From contig CAZMXS010000015.1 of NCBI GenBank assembly GCA_964570325.1, positions 1 to 64,000 on the forward strand: 64,000 nucleotides of DNA, in the 5' to 3' direction. Shown in pieces: positions 39,856 through 48,599 of the stretch. The stretch comes from CAZMXS01 sp964570325. GTDB taxonomy: Bacteria; Verrucomicrobiota; Kiritimatiellia; CAIQIC01; CAZMXS01. The position numbers and the translations under genes were made by a program. How positions within the stretch are numbered: the first letter of the stretch is position 1; each line of letters begins with the position of its first letter. The notes under the pieces were generated by a model, which did no database searches, was not told where the DNA came from, and worked only from the letters and a program-made list of their open reading frames with translations.

Positions 39856-41304
39856 TTGGCCATGTATCCCGCGCGCTCGTCCACCAGAAAGGACAATTTC
39901 GTCTACGCCCAGGGCTGTTTGCGCAAAGACGGCGCACACCCGCTGGTGATTGAGAATTTCCGGGTGCAATACCAGAAACTGCTGCGCCGGGAAACCGGCT
40001 TGATCAGCCGCGCCCAGATCCGACCGGTCGCGGAGCTGCCGGACTTGGGCGCGTTCGCCGGGTTGGCGGCCGCCGGCCGTGAGGCGCTGGAACGGTGTGT
40101 CGTCATCAAACTCAACGGCGGGCTCGGGACCAGCATGGGGCTCGAACGGGCCAAGTCGCTGATCGCCGTCAAGGACGGGCTCTCCTTCCTCGACATCATC
40201 GTCCGGCAAGTGCTCCAGATGCGCCGGGCGTTGAACATCCCGCTGCCGCTGCTGTTGATGAACAGTTTCAACACGCGCGATGATACGCTGGCGGCGCTGG
40301 AACCGTACCCGGAACTGGCCCAGGGACAGGGTGGCGTGCCGGTTGCCTTTCGCCAGAATCGCGTCCCCAAGCTGCTGCGGAAAGATCTGCGGCCGGCCCG
40401 CTGCGAGGCGGATCCTTCACTTGAATGGTGCCCGCCCGGTCATGGCGACATCTACACCAGCCTGCATACGACGGGCCTGCTCGACCTGTTGCTGGCGCGC
40501 GGCATCGAATATGCCTTTGTTTCCAACGCGGACAATCTGGGCGCCTTGCTCGACTTGTCCATCCTCGGCGCGATGCATACCCGGAAGATACCGTTCCTCA
40601 TGGAGGTCACCACGCGGACGGAGGCCGATCGGAAAGGCGGGCACATCGGCCGCGCGCCGGACGGGCGCCTGCTCCTGCGGGAGCTGGCCCAGTGCCCGGA
40701 GGAGGAATTGGAGGAATTTCAGGACATCAACCTATTCCGTTACTTCAATACCAATAACCTTTGGTTGAATCTGGCGGCCCTCAAGGCCCGGCTGGTGGCC
40801 GGCGGCGGTGTGTTGGACCTGCCGCTCATCATTAATTACAAAACCGTGGATCCGAAAGATCTGGAGTCAGACGCCGTGATCCAATTGGAAACGGCCATGG
40901 GCGCGGCCATCGCGTTGTTTGAAGGCGCTTGCGCGGTGCGCGTGCCGCGCGAGCGTTTCGCTCCGGTCAAGACCACCAACGATCTGCTGGTGCTGTGGTC
41001 GGACATTTATCAGCTCAACGCCGACATGCAATTGGTCAACGTCACCGGCCGGCCGCCGCCGCCGGTAATCCTCGATCCGGTTTTCTACCGGCGGATTGGT
41101 GATTTTCAGGCGCGCTTTGCGCATGGCGCCCCCGGCCTGACCGCCTGCCGGAGCTTGCAGATCACCGGGGATATTTTTTTCGGGCGCGCGGTTACGCTGG
41201 CCGGCGATGTGCACCTGGTCAACCGTTCCGAACAGCCGGTCCGTTTGCCGGACGGCTGGCAGTACGCCGGCCACGGGGAAGCTCGGGATCTGCAAGACCT
41301 CTGA
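39856..41304 (+). CDS. UTP-glucose-1-phosphate uridylyltransferase (UDPGP family)
   Basis: A 482-residue enzyme of the UDPGP family (the eukaryotic-type UGP fold, not GalU). The nucleotide loop is VIKLNGGLGTSMG, followed by KSLIAVKDGLSFLDI, LMNSFNTRDDTLAAL, WCPPGHGDIYTSL and the FVSNADNLGALLD motif that binds uridine and metal. ETATMEVTTRTEADRKGG-like and INLFRYFNTNNLWLNL segments are also conserved. It makes UDP-glucose for glycan synthesis in the cytoplasm. TTG 39856 has GGAG at 7-base spacing, ATG 39862 is the alternative start. Confidence 0.92.
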   Translation: MAMYPARSSTRKDNFVYAQGCLRKDGAHPLVIENFRVQYQKLLRRETGLISRAQIRPVAELPDLGAFAGLAAAGREALERCVVIKLNGGLGTSMGLERAKSLIAVKDGLSFLDIIVRQVLQMRRALNIPLPLLLMNSFNTRDDTLAALEPYPELAQGQGGVPVAFRQNRVPKLLRKDLRPARCEADPSLEWCPPGHGDIYTSLHTTGLLDLLLARGIEYAFVSNADNLGALLDLSILGAMHTRKIPFLMEVTTRTEADRKGGHIGRAPDGRLLLRELAQCPEEELEEFQDINLFRYFNTNNLWLNLAALKARLVAGGGVLDLPLIINYKTVDPKDLESDAVIQLETAMGAAIALFEGACAVRVPRERFAPVKTTNDLLVLWSDIYQLNADMQLVNVTGRPPPPVILDPVFYRRIGDFQARFAHGAPGLTACRSLQITGDIFFGRAVTLAGDVHLVNRSEQPVRLPDGWQYAGHGEARDLQDL

Positions 41305-41410
41305 CCCGCACTACCCGGAACAGTGCGTGGTTTGGAATCTTCGCCCTCACGCGCCGCCATGTTGACGGACTTTGGTTCGCGCGTATGAGCAGGAATCGCG
41401 AATATGAATT

Positions 41411-42493
41411 TTACACGAACCGGCCGTCCTGCTGGAACAATTCACCGTCCACATAGATGCGTCCGCCGCGGCGCAAGTCCTTGATCATGTCCCAGTGCAG
41501 CGATGACTGGTTGCGCCCGCCGGTCTCTGCGTACGACTGGCCGAGCGCGAGGTGGACGGTGCCGCCGATTTTTTCATCGAACAAGATATTTTTGATGAAC
41601 CGGTCAATGTCGTAGTTGGTGCCGATGCCGAGCTCGCCGAGGAAGCGCGCGCCGGGGTCCATGTCGAGCATCGTGAGCAGGAACTTCTCATTCTTCTCCG
41701 CGCCGGCCTCCACCACCTTGCCTTTGCGGAAAACGAGGCGGATGCCGTCAATCTCGCGGCCATGTTCGCAGACGGGAAAGTCGTAGCGGATGAAGCCTTC
41801 CGCGGAATTTTCCACGGGCCCGGTGAAAACTTCGCCGCAGGGCATGTTGTGCTTGCCGGCGGAGCTGACAAACGTGCGGCCTTTGACGGAGAGCGTCAAG
41901 TCCGTGTCGTCGCCAACGATGCGGATTTTATCCGCTGCGCGCAAGCGCCGGATCAGGCGCGCATGGCGCCGCTCCAGGCGCTGCCATTCGCGCACGCCGT
42001 TCGCGCGATCGGCGAACATCGCGCGGTATACGAAGTTTTCGAAGTCGGCCAGGCTCATTTCCGCGTCTTGCGCATAGGCCTGCGTGGGGTAGAGCGTGAG
42101 CGTCCATTTCTTCTTCAGAATTTTCTCGCGCAGCGGCTTCATCGTCTTCGAGTAACGGGCCTGGCGCCGCGGATCCACGCCGGATAGCGCGCGCGTATTG
42201 GGGCTGGAGCAGATGCTGATGGTGCCGTCAATGTGGTCGGTTACCGCCTTTTGAAGCGGACTGAATGAATCGAAGTGGTGCGGCGCGCCGTCACGGAAAA
42301 AAATTTCCGGCAATTCCGCGGGCGCCATGCGGACCATCGGATACGCGCCGACGCGCAGCAATTCCGCGTAGACGGCGGTGACCAGCGGCGCCGCCTCGGG
42401 TGTGGCGTCAATGGTGAAGCACTCCTTCTTCTTCGCCGCGACGGAATGGCGCACCAGGATGCGGGCGAGATTTTCGATGCGTTGATCTTTCAT
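41411..42493 (-). CDS. M29 family aminopeptidase
   Basis: A 360-residue metallopeptidase of the thermophilic aminopeptidase (AmpS/AmpT) family. Expected metal ligands are visible: Glu in MPCGEVFTGPVE, Glu in FLGELGIGTN, His in GTVHLALGQSY and His in SSLHWDMIKD. The C-terminus (GRIYVDGELFQQDGRFV) is also typical. It removes N-terminal residues from peptides in the cytoplasm. AGGAG lies six bases before the ATG. It is divergent from the dcw cluster across a 428-bp spacer. Confidence 0.94.
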   Translation of the reverse strand: MKDQRIENLARILVRHSVAAKKKECFTIDATPEAAPLVTAVYAELLRVGAYPMVRMAPAELPEIFFRDGAPHHFDSFSPLQKAVTDHIDGTISICSSPNTRALSGVDPRRQARYSKTMKPLREKILKKKWTLTLYPTQAYAQDAEMSLADFENFVYRAMFADRANGVREWQRLERRHARLIRRLRAADKIRIVGDDTDLTLSVKGRTFVSSAGKHNMPCGEVFTGPVENSAEGFIRYDFPVCEHGREIDGIRLVFRKGKVVEAGAEKNEKFLLTMLDMDPGARFLGELGIGTNYDIDRFIKNILFDEKIGGTVHLALGQSYAETGGRNQSSLHWDMIKDLRRGGRIYVDGELFQQDGRFV

Positions 42494-42870
42494 CCGTGAC
42501 TCCTATTGTTTTCTGCTCCGAACCGTTTTCTTAACAGAAGACAGCGCGGATAACAAAGGATTTGGAACGGCACCACCGGGTAATGCGGGAAAAATCAAAA
42601 ACGCGAATAGCATTATGCCGACATAAGGGATAGTGCATATTTATCCCGTCTTTGATGCCTTTTGTAATCAACCCGTCCGCCCGCCGGCGGCCGCGCTCTT
42701 GGTTCATACGCTTTACCGGCCATTTTTCGAGCTTTCTCCAGTGTATTTTCCCGGGCGATTTTTTCGTTGTTAAGAACCTGTTGGGAAAACCTTCCGCCAA
42801 TTTCGCATATCCGTTGCAATCTGCTTGTTTGGAATTACTTGCGACAAAACATTTTTTTAATAAATAGTTG
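42494..42870. other. Divergent intergenic region upstream of dcw cluster
   Basis: About 380 bp, AT-richer than the genes around it, with no coding frame I would support. It contains an inverted repeat GGGATA (42627-42632) / TATCCC (42642-42647) with a nine-base AT-rich centre, which could be an operator, and T-rich runs near 42850. The dcw promoter starts at its right end. Confidence 0.5.
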
Positions 42871-42905
42871 TTGACTGTACGTGGGGCGAAGTGGGATAAA
42901 GTGGG
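42871..42905 (+). promoter_or_regulatory. dcw promoter with three MraZ boxes
   Basis: A -35 TTGACT (42871-42876) and -10 GATAAA (42895-42900) are 18 bp apart. Overlaid are three GTGGG repeats at 42881, 42891 and 42901, spaced exactly 10 bp. MraZ of Escherichia coli and mycoplasmas binds direct TGGGN repeats at 10-bp spacing just before mraZ, so these are the expected operator. One box touches the -10 and another the start region, suggesting repression of the whole cluster by its first gene product. Confidence 0.8.
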
Positions 42906-42921
42906 CCCGGAGGAAACCTCT

Positions 42922-43404
42922 GTGGAGGATCGTGACATAACGATGGCGGGAGAGTTAGCCGGTCAGGACCTGCCGTTTGTCAGCACGTACACTCACGCAT
43001 TGGATTCCAAGAAGAGATTGACCATACCTTCGGATTGGCGCGAGATAGCGGGTGTGCCGCGGCGGCTACTGGTTCTTCCCGGTGTCGACGTCAAGTGCCT
43101 GTGCGTATACCCCGCTCGTGAGATGACCCGTCGTCTGGAGAAACTCCGCGAACTCTCCATTGCCGATGAGAGGGGCCGGCAGTTTGCCCGCACGCTCGCT
43201 TCTCGCTCCGATCTGGTCGCTTGGGATTCGCAAGGGCGGATCCGAATCAAGGATGAGTTGCTGGATTATGCCGGCCTGATCAACCAGGTCGAGCTGACCG
43301 GCGCGCTCGATCATTTTGAATTGTGGAGTCCGGAGAATTTGAAACTGACGAACCCGATGGAGCCGAAAGCGCTGGCTGACGCAATCCGTTCTGTCGGGTT
43401 CTGA
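42922..43404 (+). CDS. mraZ: Transcriptional regulator MraZ
   Basis: First gene of the division and cell wall cluster; a DNA-binding protein with two AbrB-like swapped-hairpin motifs that forms rings and represses the cluster. The core begins FVSTYTHALDSKKRLTIPSDWRE, and the second motif is RSDLVAWDSQGRIRIKDELLDYAGL. GTG 42922 has GGAGG eight bases upstream; ATG 42943 has GGAGG but at 14-base spacing, and would shorten the N-terminus by seven residues. The predicted transcription start is only about 15 bp before the GTG, so the later ATG cannot be excluded. Upstream GTGGG boxes support autoregulation. Confidence 0.93.
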   Translation: MEDRDITMAGELAGQDLPFVSTYTHALDSKKRLTIPSDWREIAGVPRRLLVLPGVDVKCLCVYPAREMTRRLEKLRELSIADERGRQFARTLASRSDLVAWDSQGRIRIKDELLDYAGLINQVELTGALDHFELWSPENLKLTNPMEPKALADAIRSVGF

Positions 43405-43487
43405 TTTTGTCTGTGAAGGGGCCGCGGATTCTTGCCGCGCCGTGGCCATCGGCCGCGAACAACTACCCAAGGAGAGGGTACATCGAG

Positions 43488-43697
43488 ATGAGCATGCTGG
43501 ATATCGCGCGTTATCTGAAGATCAACGATGCGTTATATGACGGCCGCGATCGCGGCCGGTGGCTGGCGCTGCCGGAGAAGATCGGCGGCCTGCGTCCGGC
43601 CAAGAACATGAGCGCGGCGAAGGAGTCGCGCGCCGTGGCGGCCCGGATTTTCTCGGGCCCGGCCCAGCGTTTTCTGGGTGGGTTCCTGGCGGATTGA
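43488..43697 (+). CDS. Small unknown protein between mraZ and rsmH
   Basis: A 69-residue basic protein read from ATG 43488 with AGAGGG about nine bases upstream. It begins MSMLDIARYLKINDALY, continues WLALPEKIGGLRPAKNMS and ends AQRFLGGFLAD. There is no membrane segment. I recognise no family. It lies 83 bp after mraZ and 41 bp before the rsmH start, on the same strand, so it would be co-transcribed with the division genes. Confidence 0.55.
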   Translation: MSMLDIARYLKINDALYDGRDRGRWLALPEKIGGLRPAKNMSAAKESRAVAARIFSGPAQRFLGGFLAD

Positions 43698-43738
43698 CCG
43701 GCCGGCGGAAGCCGCCGCGGGCGGCGCTGATTTCGAAC

Positions 43739-44674
43739 ATGCATCAGCCGGTCCTGCTGAATGAGGTGATCGAGCTGATTCAGGTTAAACCGGAGGGGGT
43801 TTACATTGATGGCACGGTGGGCGGAGGCGGACACGCCGCGGCCATTTTGGAACGACTGGGGGAACACGGACGGTTGCTGGGCATAGATCGCGATCCGGAA
43901 GCTCTGGAGCGGCTGACCGGTCGGTTTGCGGGTTGGGGTCCGAGGTGCTCGCTGGAGCACGGGAGTTATGCGGACATGATCGCCATCGCGCAAAGCAGGG
44001 GAATCACCGGGGCGGACGGCATTCTGTTGGACCTCGGGGTCTCATCCGACCAACTGGATACGCCCGCGCGCGGTTTCAGTTTCATGCGCGACGGCCCGCT
44101 CGACATGCGGCTGGATCCTACGGCCGGCCGCCCGGCCGCCGATTGGGTCAATCGCGCGGCGGAGGAGGATCTGGCCCGAATTTTCCACGACTACGGCGAG
44201 GAGCCGCGCGCCCGCCGCATTGCGCGCGCCATCATTGCCGATCGCGCGCGCGCGCCGTTTGAAACCACCGCCCGGCTCGCGGCACTTGTCGCCCGCGCGG
44301 CGGGCGGTCGCCGCGGCTCCGCGCATCCGGCTACGCGTGTCTTTCAAGCGCTGCGCATTGCCGTCAACGATGAACTGGGCGCGCTGGCCCGCGGGTTGGC
44401 GGCGGCGCTGGCGTTGCTCAAGGCGGGGGGGCGGTTGTTGGTGATCTCGTTCCACAGTCTTGAGGATCGGCTGGTGAAGGAGTGTTTCGCGCGCCACGCG
44501 GGACGCTGGGTTTCCCTGCAGGCGGGCGGGCGGCGTTGGGAGGGCGCGCAACCGGCGGTGCGGCGGCTGACCCGCAAGCCGGTGACGCCGGGGGCGGAGG
44601 AATTGGAGTGTAATCCGCGCGCGCGGTCGGCCCGGCTGCGCGCCGTGGAACGGCTGGACGGATTGGAATCATGA
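43739..44674 (+). CDS. rsmH: 16S rRNA m4C1402 methyltransferase RsmH
   Basis: A 311-residue SAM-dependent enzyme that N4-methylates C1402 of 16S rRNA. The start at ATG 43739 gives the canonical MHQPVLLNEVIELI beginning. Further motifs: DGTVGGGGHAAAILERL (SAM site), GILLDLGVSSDQLD, RGFSFMRDGPLDMRLD, TRVFQALRIAVNDEL and ISFHSLEDRLVK. Length and order are standard. No strong ribosome binding site is visible. Its last 4 bp overlap ftsL (ATGA). Confidence 0.95.
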   Translation: MHQPVLLNEVIELIQVKPEGVYIDGTVGGGGHAAAILERLGEHGRLLGIDRDPEALERLTGRFAGWGPRCSLEHGSYADMIAIAQSRGITGADGILLDLGVSSDQLDTPARGFSFMRDGPLDMRLDPTAGRPAADWVNRAAEEDLARIFHDYGEEPRARRIARAIIADRARAPFETTARLAALVARAAGGRRGSAHPATRVFQALRIAVNDELGALARGLAAALALLKAGGRLLVISFHSLEDRLVKECFARHAGRWVSLQAGGRRWEGAQPAVRRLTRKPVTPGAEELECNPRARSARLRAVERLDGLES

Positions 44675-45039
44675 AGAAAAACCGCAAGAAACAAGCGCAA
44701 GGAGTGCTGTTCCCGGCCCCGCTCGCGGCGGTGCTGGTTCTGCTCGCGGCCGTCTTCATCGGCTATTTGTGGCTTTGCAGCTCTTGCGAGGGGCTTGGCG
44801 CGCACATCAAGGCGTTGGAGAAGACCAGGGCCGAGGTGCACAAGCGGGTGCTGAACGAGGAGTTTAAGTGGTCGAACATGAAGTCGCCGCAGAACATCGA
44901 GCTGCTGATGAGGAAGCACAACCTCGTTATGACGTTTCCGGATGACGGCAACGTGGTGCGCCTGCGCGCCGGTATCGGCGCGCCGGCGACGGGGCGGCAG
45001 GAATATGCGGGAACGATAAAGGTTGCGACGCATGATTGA
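44671..45039 (+). CDS. ftsL: FtsL-like division protein
   Basis: A 122-residue protein in the ftsL position between rsmH and ftsI. It has a basic N-terminus, one membrane helix (about 16-36, LAAVLVLLAAVFIGYLWL) and a periplasmic heptad region (GLGAHIKALEKTRAEVHKRV) as expected for the FtsL/FtsB-type coiled coil of the divisome. Sequence identity in this family is low, so the call leans on topology and position. It overlaps rsmH by 4 bp and ftsI by 8 bp. Confidence 0.8.
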   Translation: MKKNRKKQAQGVLFPAPLAAVLVLLAAVFIGYLWLCSSCEGLGAHIKALEKTRAEVHKRVLNEEFKWSNMKSPQNIELLMRKHNLVMTFPDDGNVVRLRAGIGAPATGRQEYAGTIKVATHD

Positions 45040-46750
45040 ACGCGGACAGTGGGCACGGACGATCGTGGTCTTTATCGTGCTCGGCGCCGTTTGGTGCGGG
45101 CTGGGCGCGCGCCTGGTTTTCCTGCACCTCGGGCCGAACGAGAGCCTGCGCGCGCGCATTGACTCGATCCGCCGGATCGAGGAGAAAATTCTGGTCGGGC
45201 GTGGGCGGGTCTTGGACTCCCACCAGAATATCCTGGCGTTGGACCTGGCGGTGAAGAATGTGTGCGTGGACCCGCAGACGATCCTGGAGGACGGCCATCT
45301 GCGGTTTGTCGGCGCGCACCTGGCGCGCTTGCTCCAATTGGATCCGGCGATGGTGTTCACGCGCTTGAATCGGCCGGACCGCCGCTTTGAGTATATTAAA
45401 AAGTTCGTGCCCGAAGATACCGCGCGCCAGATCGAGCGGCTGCAAATGCGCGGCGTGTTTTTCGAGGACGCCTCGGCCCGCTATTACCCTCATGGCGCGA
45501 TGCTTTGCCATGTGCTGGGTTTCTCGAACATGGAGGGGGTCGGCAGCGCGGGCATCGAACAGCGCTTCGACCAATACCTGAAGGGGCGGCCCGGTCTGCG
45601 GATTAGCGAGAAGGACGGCCGGCGCCGCGAAATCTACGGGCGCCGCTCGCTCGAGATCGCTCCGCAGGAGGGCGCCGACGTTTACCTGACCATTGACCAG
45701 AACCTCCAGTATTTCGTCGAGAAGGCATTGGACGCCGCAATTCGGGAGCATCAGGCGCCTGCGGCCTGGGCGATCGTCGAGCGGGTGCGCACCGGAGAAA
45801 TTCTCGCGCTGGCCGCCCGGCCGGCCTATGACATCAACGCTTACCGGACGACCCCGCCGGAAGTGATGCTCAACCGGGCGATTGCCTACACGTATGAACC
45901 GGGCTCGACGTTCAAGGTAGCCGTGATCGCCGCCGCGCTGAACGAGGGCACCGTGGCGCCTGAAACAATGTTCGATTGCGAGAACGGACTCTGGCATTTT
46001 CGCGGCCGGCCGTTGCGCGATTATCATCCCTACGGAACCCTGTCCGTGGCCGACATCCTGAAGAAGTCCAGCAACATTGGCGCGGCCAAGGTGGCGCTGA
46101 CGTTGGGCGAGGCGCGGCTGGAGCAATACCTGCGCGCGTTCGGGATCGGCCGGCCGACCGGCATTGACCTGCCTGGGGAGGAGGCCGGCATTTTGCACGA
46201 CCGCGCGCGGTGGAGCGCCATCAGCATCTCGCGCATCGCCATGGGGCATGAAGTGGCGGTAACCGCGCTGCAGATGCTGAACCTGCTGTGCGCGATCGCC
46301 AATAACGGTTTTCTGATGCGGCCGCTGCTGGTGCAACAGGTTGTGGACGCCCAGGGACGCACGATTGCGCGCTATGAGCCGGAGGTGTTGGGGCGGCCCA
46401 TTCGCGCGGACACGGCCCGCCGGATGCAGCAATTGCTGACGCGCGTGACCGAGGAGGGCGGCACGGGGCGGCGCGCGGCGGTGGACGGTTACCCCGTGGC
46501 CGGCAAGACCGGCACGGCCCAGAAGATCGTCAATGGGAACTACTCGGACAATTTGAACGTGGCGTCGTTCGTCGGGTTCCTGCCGGCGGACAATCCGGAG
46601 ATTGGGATTATCGTGGTGGTGGATGAACCACAACCGCTGCACACGGGTGGCCAGGTGGCCGCGCCGGTGTTCCAGGAGATCGCGGCCCAGGCCGTGCGCT
46701 ATCTGGATATCCCGCCTTCGGCGAACGCGGTTGCGCAGGTTGCGCGGTGA
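45032..46750 (+). CDS. ftsI: Class B penicillin-binding protein (FtsI/PBP3)
   Basis: The septal peptidoglycan transpeptidase. Start at ATG 45032 (AAAGG nine bases upstream), giving 572 residues with one N-terminal membrane anchor (about 11-30). The pedestal domain runs to about 210. Catalytic motifs are all present: S292 in PGSTFK, SSN at 346-348 and KTGT at 492-495. GRGRVLDSHQNILAL and RYYPHGAMLCHVLGFSN are typical class B N-terminal segments. It follows ftsL with an 8-bp overlap and precedes murE by 41 bp. No PASTA domain is attached. Confidence 0.94.
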   Translation: MIERGQWARTIVVFIVLGAVWCGLGARLVFLHLGPNESLRARIDSIRRIEEKILVGRGRVLDSHQNILALDLAVKNVCVDPQTILEDGHLRFVGAHLARLLQLDPAMVFTRLNRPDRRFEYIKKFVPEDTARQIERLQMRGVFFEDASARYYPHGAMLCHVLGFSNMEGVGSAGIEQRFDQYLKGRPGLRISEKDGRRREIYGRRSLEIAPQEGADVYLTIDQNLQYFVEKALDAAIREHQAPAAWAIVERVRTGEILALAARPAYDINAYRTTPPEVMLNRAIAYTYEPGSTFKVAVIAAALNEGTVAPETMFDCENGLWHFRGRPLRDYHPYGTLSVADILKKSSNIGAAKVALTLGEARLEQYLRAFGIGRPTGIDLPGEEAGILHDRARWSAISISRIAMGHEVAVTALQMLNLLCAIANNGFLMRPLLVQQVVDAQGRTIARYEPEVLGRPIRADTARRMQQLLTRVTEEGGTGRRAAVDGYPVAGKTGTAQKIVNGNYSDNLNVASFVGFLPADNPEIGIIVVVDEPQPLHTGGQVAAPVFQEIAAQAVRYLDIPPSANAVAQVAR

Positions 46751-46791
46751 ACGGGTAAAAAAAAGGGGCGGTGGCGGTCTGGGAGCCGGAC

Positions 46792-48315
46792 ATGATACTT
46801 GGCCAACTGTGCCAGGAAGCGATGAAACTGGAATACATAACGCGGATAATTCAGCCCCTGACGGTCAAGGGCCCGGCGCATTGCGAGATTGAAGGCATCG
46901 CCTACGATTCGCGGCAGGTGCGGCCCGGCTGGCTGTTCGTTGCGTTGCATGGGCGCCACAAGGAGGGTGCGGAGTTCATCGCGGACGCGATCCAGCGCGG
47001 CGCGGTGGCGGTGGTGTCGGAGCAGAACGACTGGAAACGCCGCGATGTCACTCACATCCGTGTGGCGAACGCGCGTCAGGCGCTGGCGGAGATTGCCGCC
47101 GCGTTTTATGACGCGCCCGCGCGTAAATTGCAGGTGGTCGGCATCACCGGCACGAACGGCAAGTCCACGACGGCCTTCATGCTCCGGGATATCTTTGCGG
47201 CGGACGGCCGCCGGCCCGGCCTCGTCGGCACGATCCGCTATGAAATCGGGGCGCGGGTGATCCCGGCGGCGCGGACGACTCCCGAGGCGCCGGACCTGCA
47301 ATCCATGCTTGACCAGATGGTGCGGGCCGGCTGCCGCAGCGCCGTGATGGAGGTGTCGTCGCACGGTCTGGTGCAGCAGCGCGTCTGGGGCATTGATTTC
47401 GACGCGGCCGTCTTCACCAACCTGACGCGCGACCATCTCGACTACCACGAGAGCATGGAACGGTATTTCGACGCCAAATCCCTGCTGTTCCGCGGCCTGG
47501 GCCAGATGGAGAAGAAAGCCGCCGCCATCATCAACATGGACGACCCGTGGGGGCTGCGCCTGGCGGCGACCAATGGCTTTCGCGCGGAGGTCGTCACGTA
47601 CGGTTTCCACCCGAACGCGCGCGTGCGCGCCGAGGCGTTGGAACTGACGCCGGAGGGTTCCCGCTTCATGCTGGCGACGCCGTGGGGCGCGCGTGCCGTG
47701 AGCCTGGGCTTGCTTGGGCGGTTCAACGTCAGCAACGCGCTGGCCGCCGCCGCCGCCGCCGGCGCATTGGGGGTTCCCCTGCCGGTCATTGCTGATGTGC
47801 TGGGAACGCTGGCGCCCGTGCCGGGCCGGTTGGAGAAGATTCCGAACGCGCGCGGGCTGCTGGTGTTTGTGGACTATGCCCACACGGACGACGCACTGGC
47901 CAACGTGTTGCAAACATTGCGCGAGATCACGCGGCGGCGTTTGATTGTGGTCTTCGGCTGCGGCGGCAACCGCGACCGCGCCAAGCGCCCGCTGATGGGC
48001 GCGATTGCCGCCCGGCTGGCCGACTACGCCATCGTGACCAGCGACAATCCGCGCGGCGAGGATCCGGTCGAGATCATCACGCAGGTCGCCGCCGGCTTTG
48101 GGTTCGCCCACAACTTCGAGATGGAGGTGGACCGCGAGCAGGCGATCGCGCGGGCGCTGGCGCTGGCTGAGCCGGGGGACACGGTGTTGATCGCGGGCAA
48201 GGGACACGAGAATTACCAGGAGTTCGCGCACACGGTCGTGCCGTTCGACGACCGCGAGGTCGCGGCGCGACGATTGAAGCCGTCCTCCGCGACGGCGGCG
48301 GGAACCCATACCTGA
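46792..48315 (+). CDS. murE: UDP-MurNAc-tripeptide ligase MurE (meso-DAP type)
   Basis: Adds the third residue of the peptidoglycan stem peptide. Start at ATG 46792, six bases after GGGAG; a GTG at 46771 has poorer spacing. In the 507-residue product the P-loop is GTNGKST (120-126), with TTPEAPDL, EVSSHGL and FTNLTRDHLDYH downstream. DNPRGEDP at 418-425 is the motif of ligases specific for meso-diaminopimelate, so the wall is predicted to be DAP-type. The C-terminal GKGHENYQE is also standard. Confidence 0.95.
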   Translation: MILGQLCQEAMKLEYITRIIQPLTVKGPAHCEIEGIAYDSRQVRPGWLFVALHGRHKEGAEFIADAIQRGAVAVVSEQNDWKRRDVTHIRVANARQALAEIAAAFYDAPARKLQVVGITGTNGKSTTAFMLRDIFAADGRRPGLVGTIRYEIGARVIPAARTTPEAPDLQSMLDQMVRAGCRSAVMEVSSHGLVQQRVWGIDFDAAVFTNLTRDHLDYHESMERYFDAKSLLFRGLGQMEKKAAAIINMDDPWGLRLAATNGFRAEVVTYGFHPNARVRAEALELTPEGSRFMLATPWGARAVSLGLLGRFNVSNALAAAAAAGALGVPLPVIADVLGTLAPVPGRLEKIPNARGLLVFVDYAHTDDALANVLQTLREITRRRLIVVFGCGGNRDRAKRPLMGAIAARLADYAIVTSDNPRGEDPVEIITQVAAGFGFAHNFEMEVDREQAIARALALAEPGDTVLIAGKGHENYQEFAHTVVPFDDREVAARRLKPSSATAAGTHT

Positions 48316-48347
48316 ACCGCGGGGGCGAACCGCGGGGGAGCGTGGAT

Positions 48348-48566
48348 ATGAAACTGACATGCGATGAGAGCGAACCGGCGGTGGAAACCGGGCACCGCGA
48401 ACTGGCGGTGAAATGTTGCAACTGCCACCGCGTGCGGGTGCATAACCGCTGGATCCATGATCCCGGTCGGCCGGCCGGCGGGTTGACTTACACCCACGGG
48501 TATTGTCCCGACTGTTACACGGTGGCGATGTCGGAGTTGATTGGGTGCCGGATGGCGCTGCGCTGA
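48348..48566 (+). CDS. Small zinc-ribbon protein inside dcw cluster
   Basis: A 72-residue protein from ATG 48348 with GGGGGAG seven bases upstream. It has two CxxC pairs, CCNCHRVRVHNRW and GYCPDCYTVAM, spaced about 30 residues apart with His residues between, so a zinc ribbon is likely. No DNA-binding or enzymatic domain is attached. It sits between murE and murF, where no standard gene is expected. Confidence 0.68.
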   Translation: MKLTCDESEPAVETGHRELAVKCCNCHRVRVHNRWIHDPGRPAGGLTYTHGYCPDCYTVAMSELIGCRMALR

Positions 48567-48599
48567 AACGGGGCGAAACAGGGGCCGGCGCATGGTGGA

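Noticed and set aside
41411..42493. Divergent M29 peptidase as part of the dcw regulon
   Set aside because: It is transcribed away from the cluster across 428 bp and the GTGGG boxes sit at the mraZ side only, so joint regulation is not supported.
44927..46642. 571-codon minus-strand frame opposite ftsI
   Set aside because: The plus strand has a complete penicillin-binding protein with all three catalytic motifs; the antisense product has no domain.
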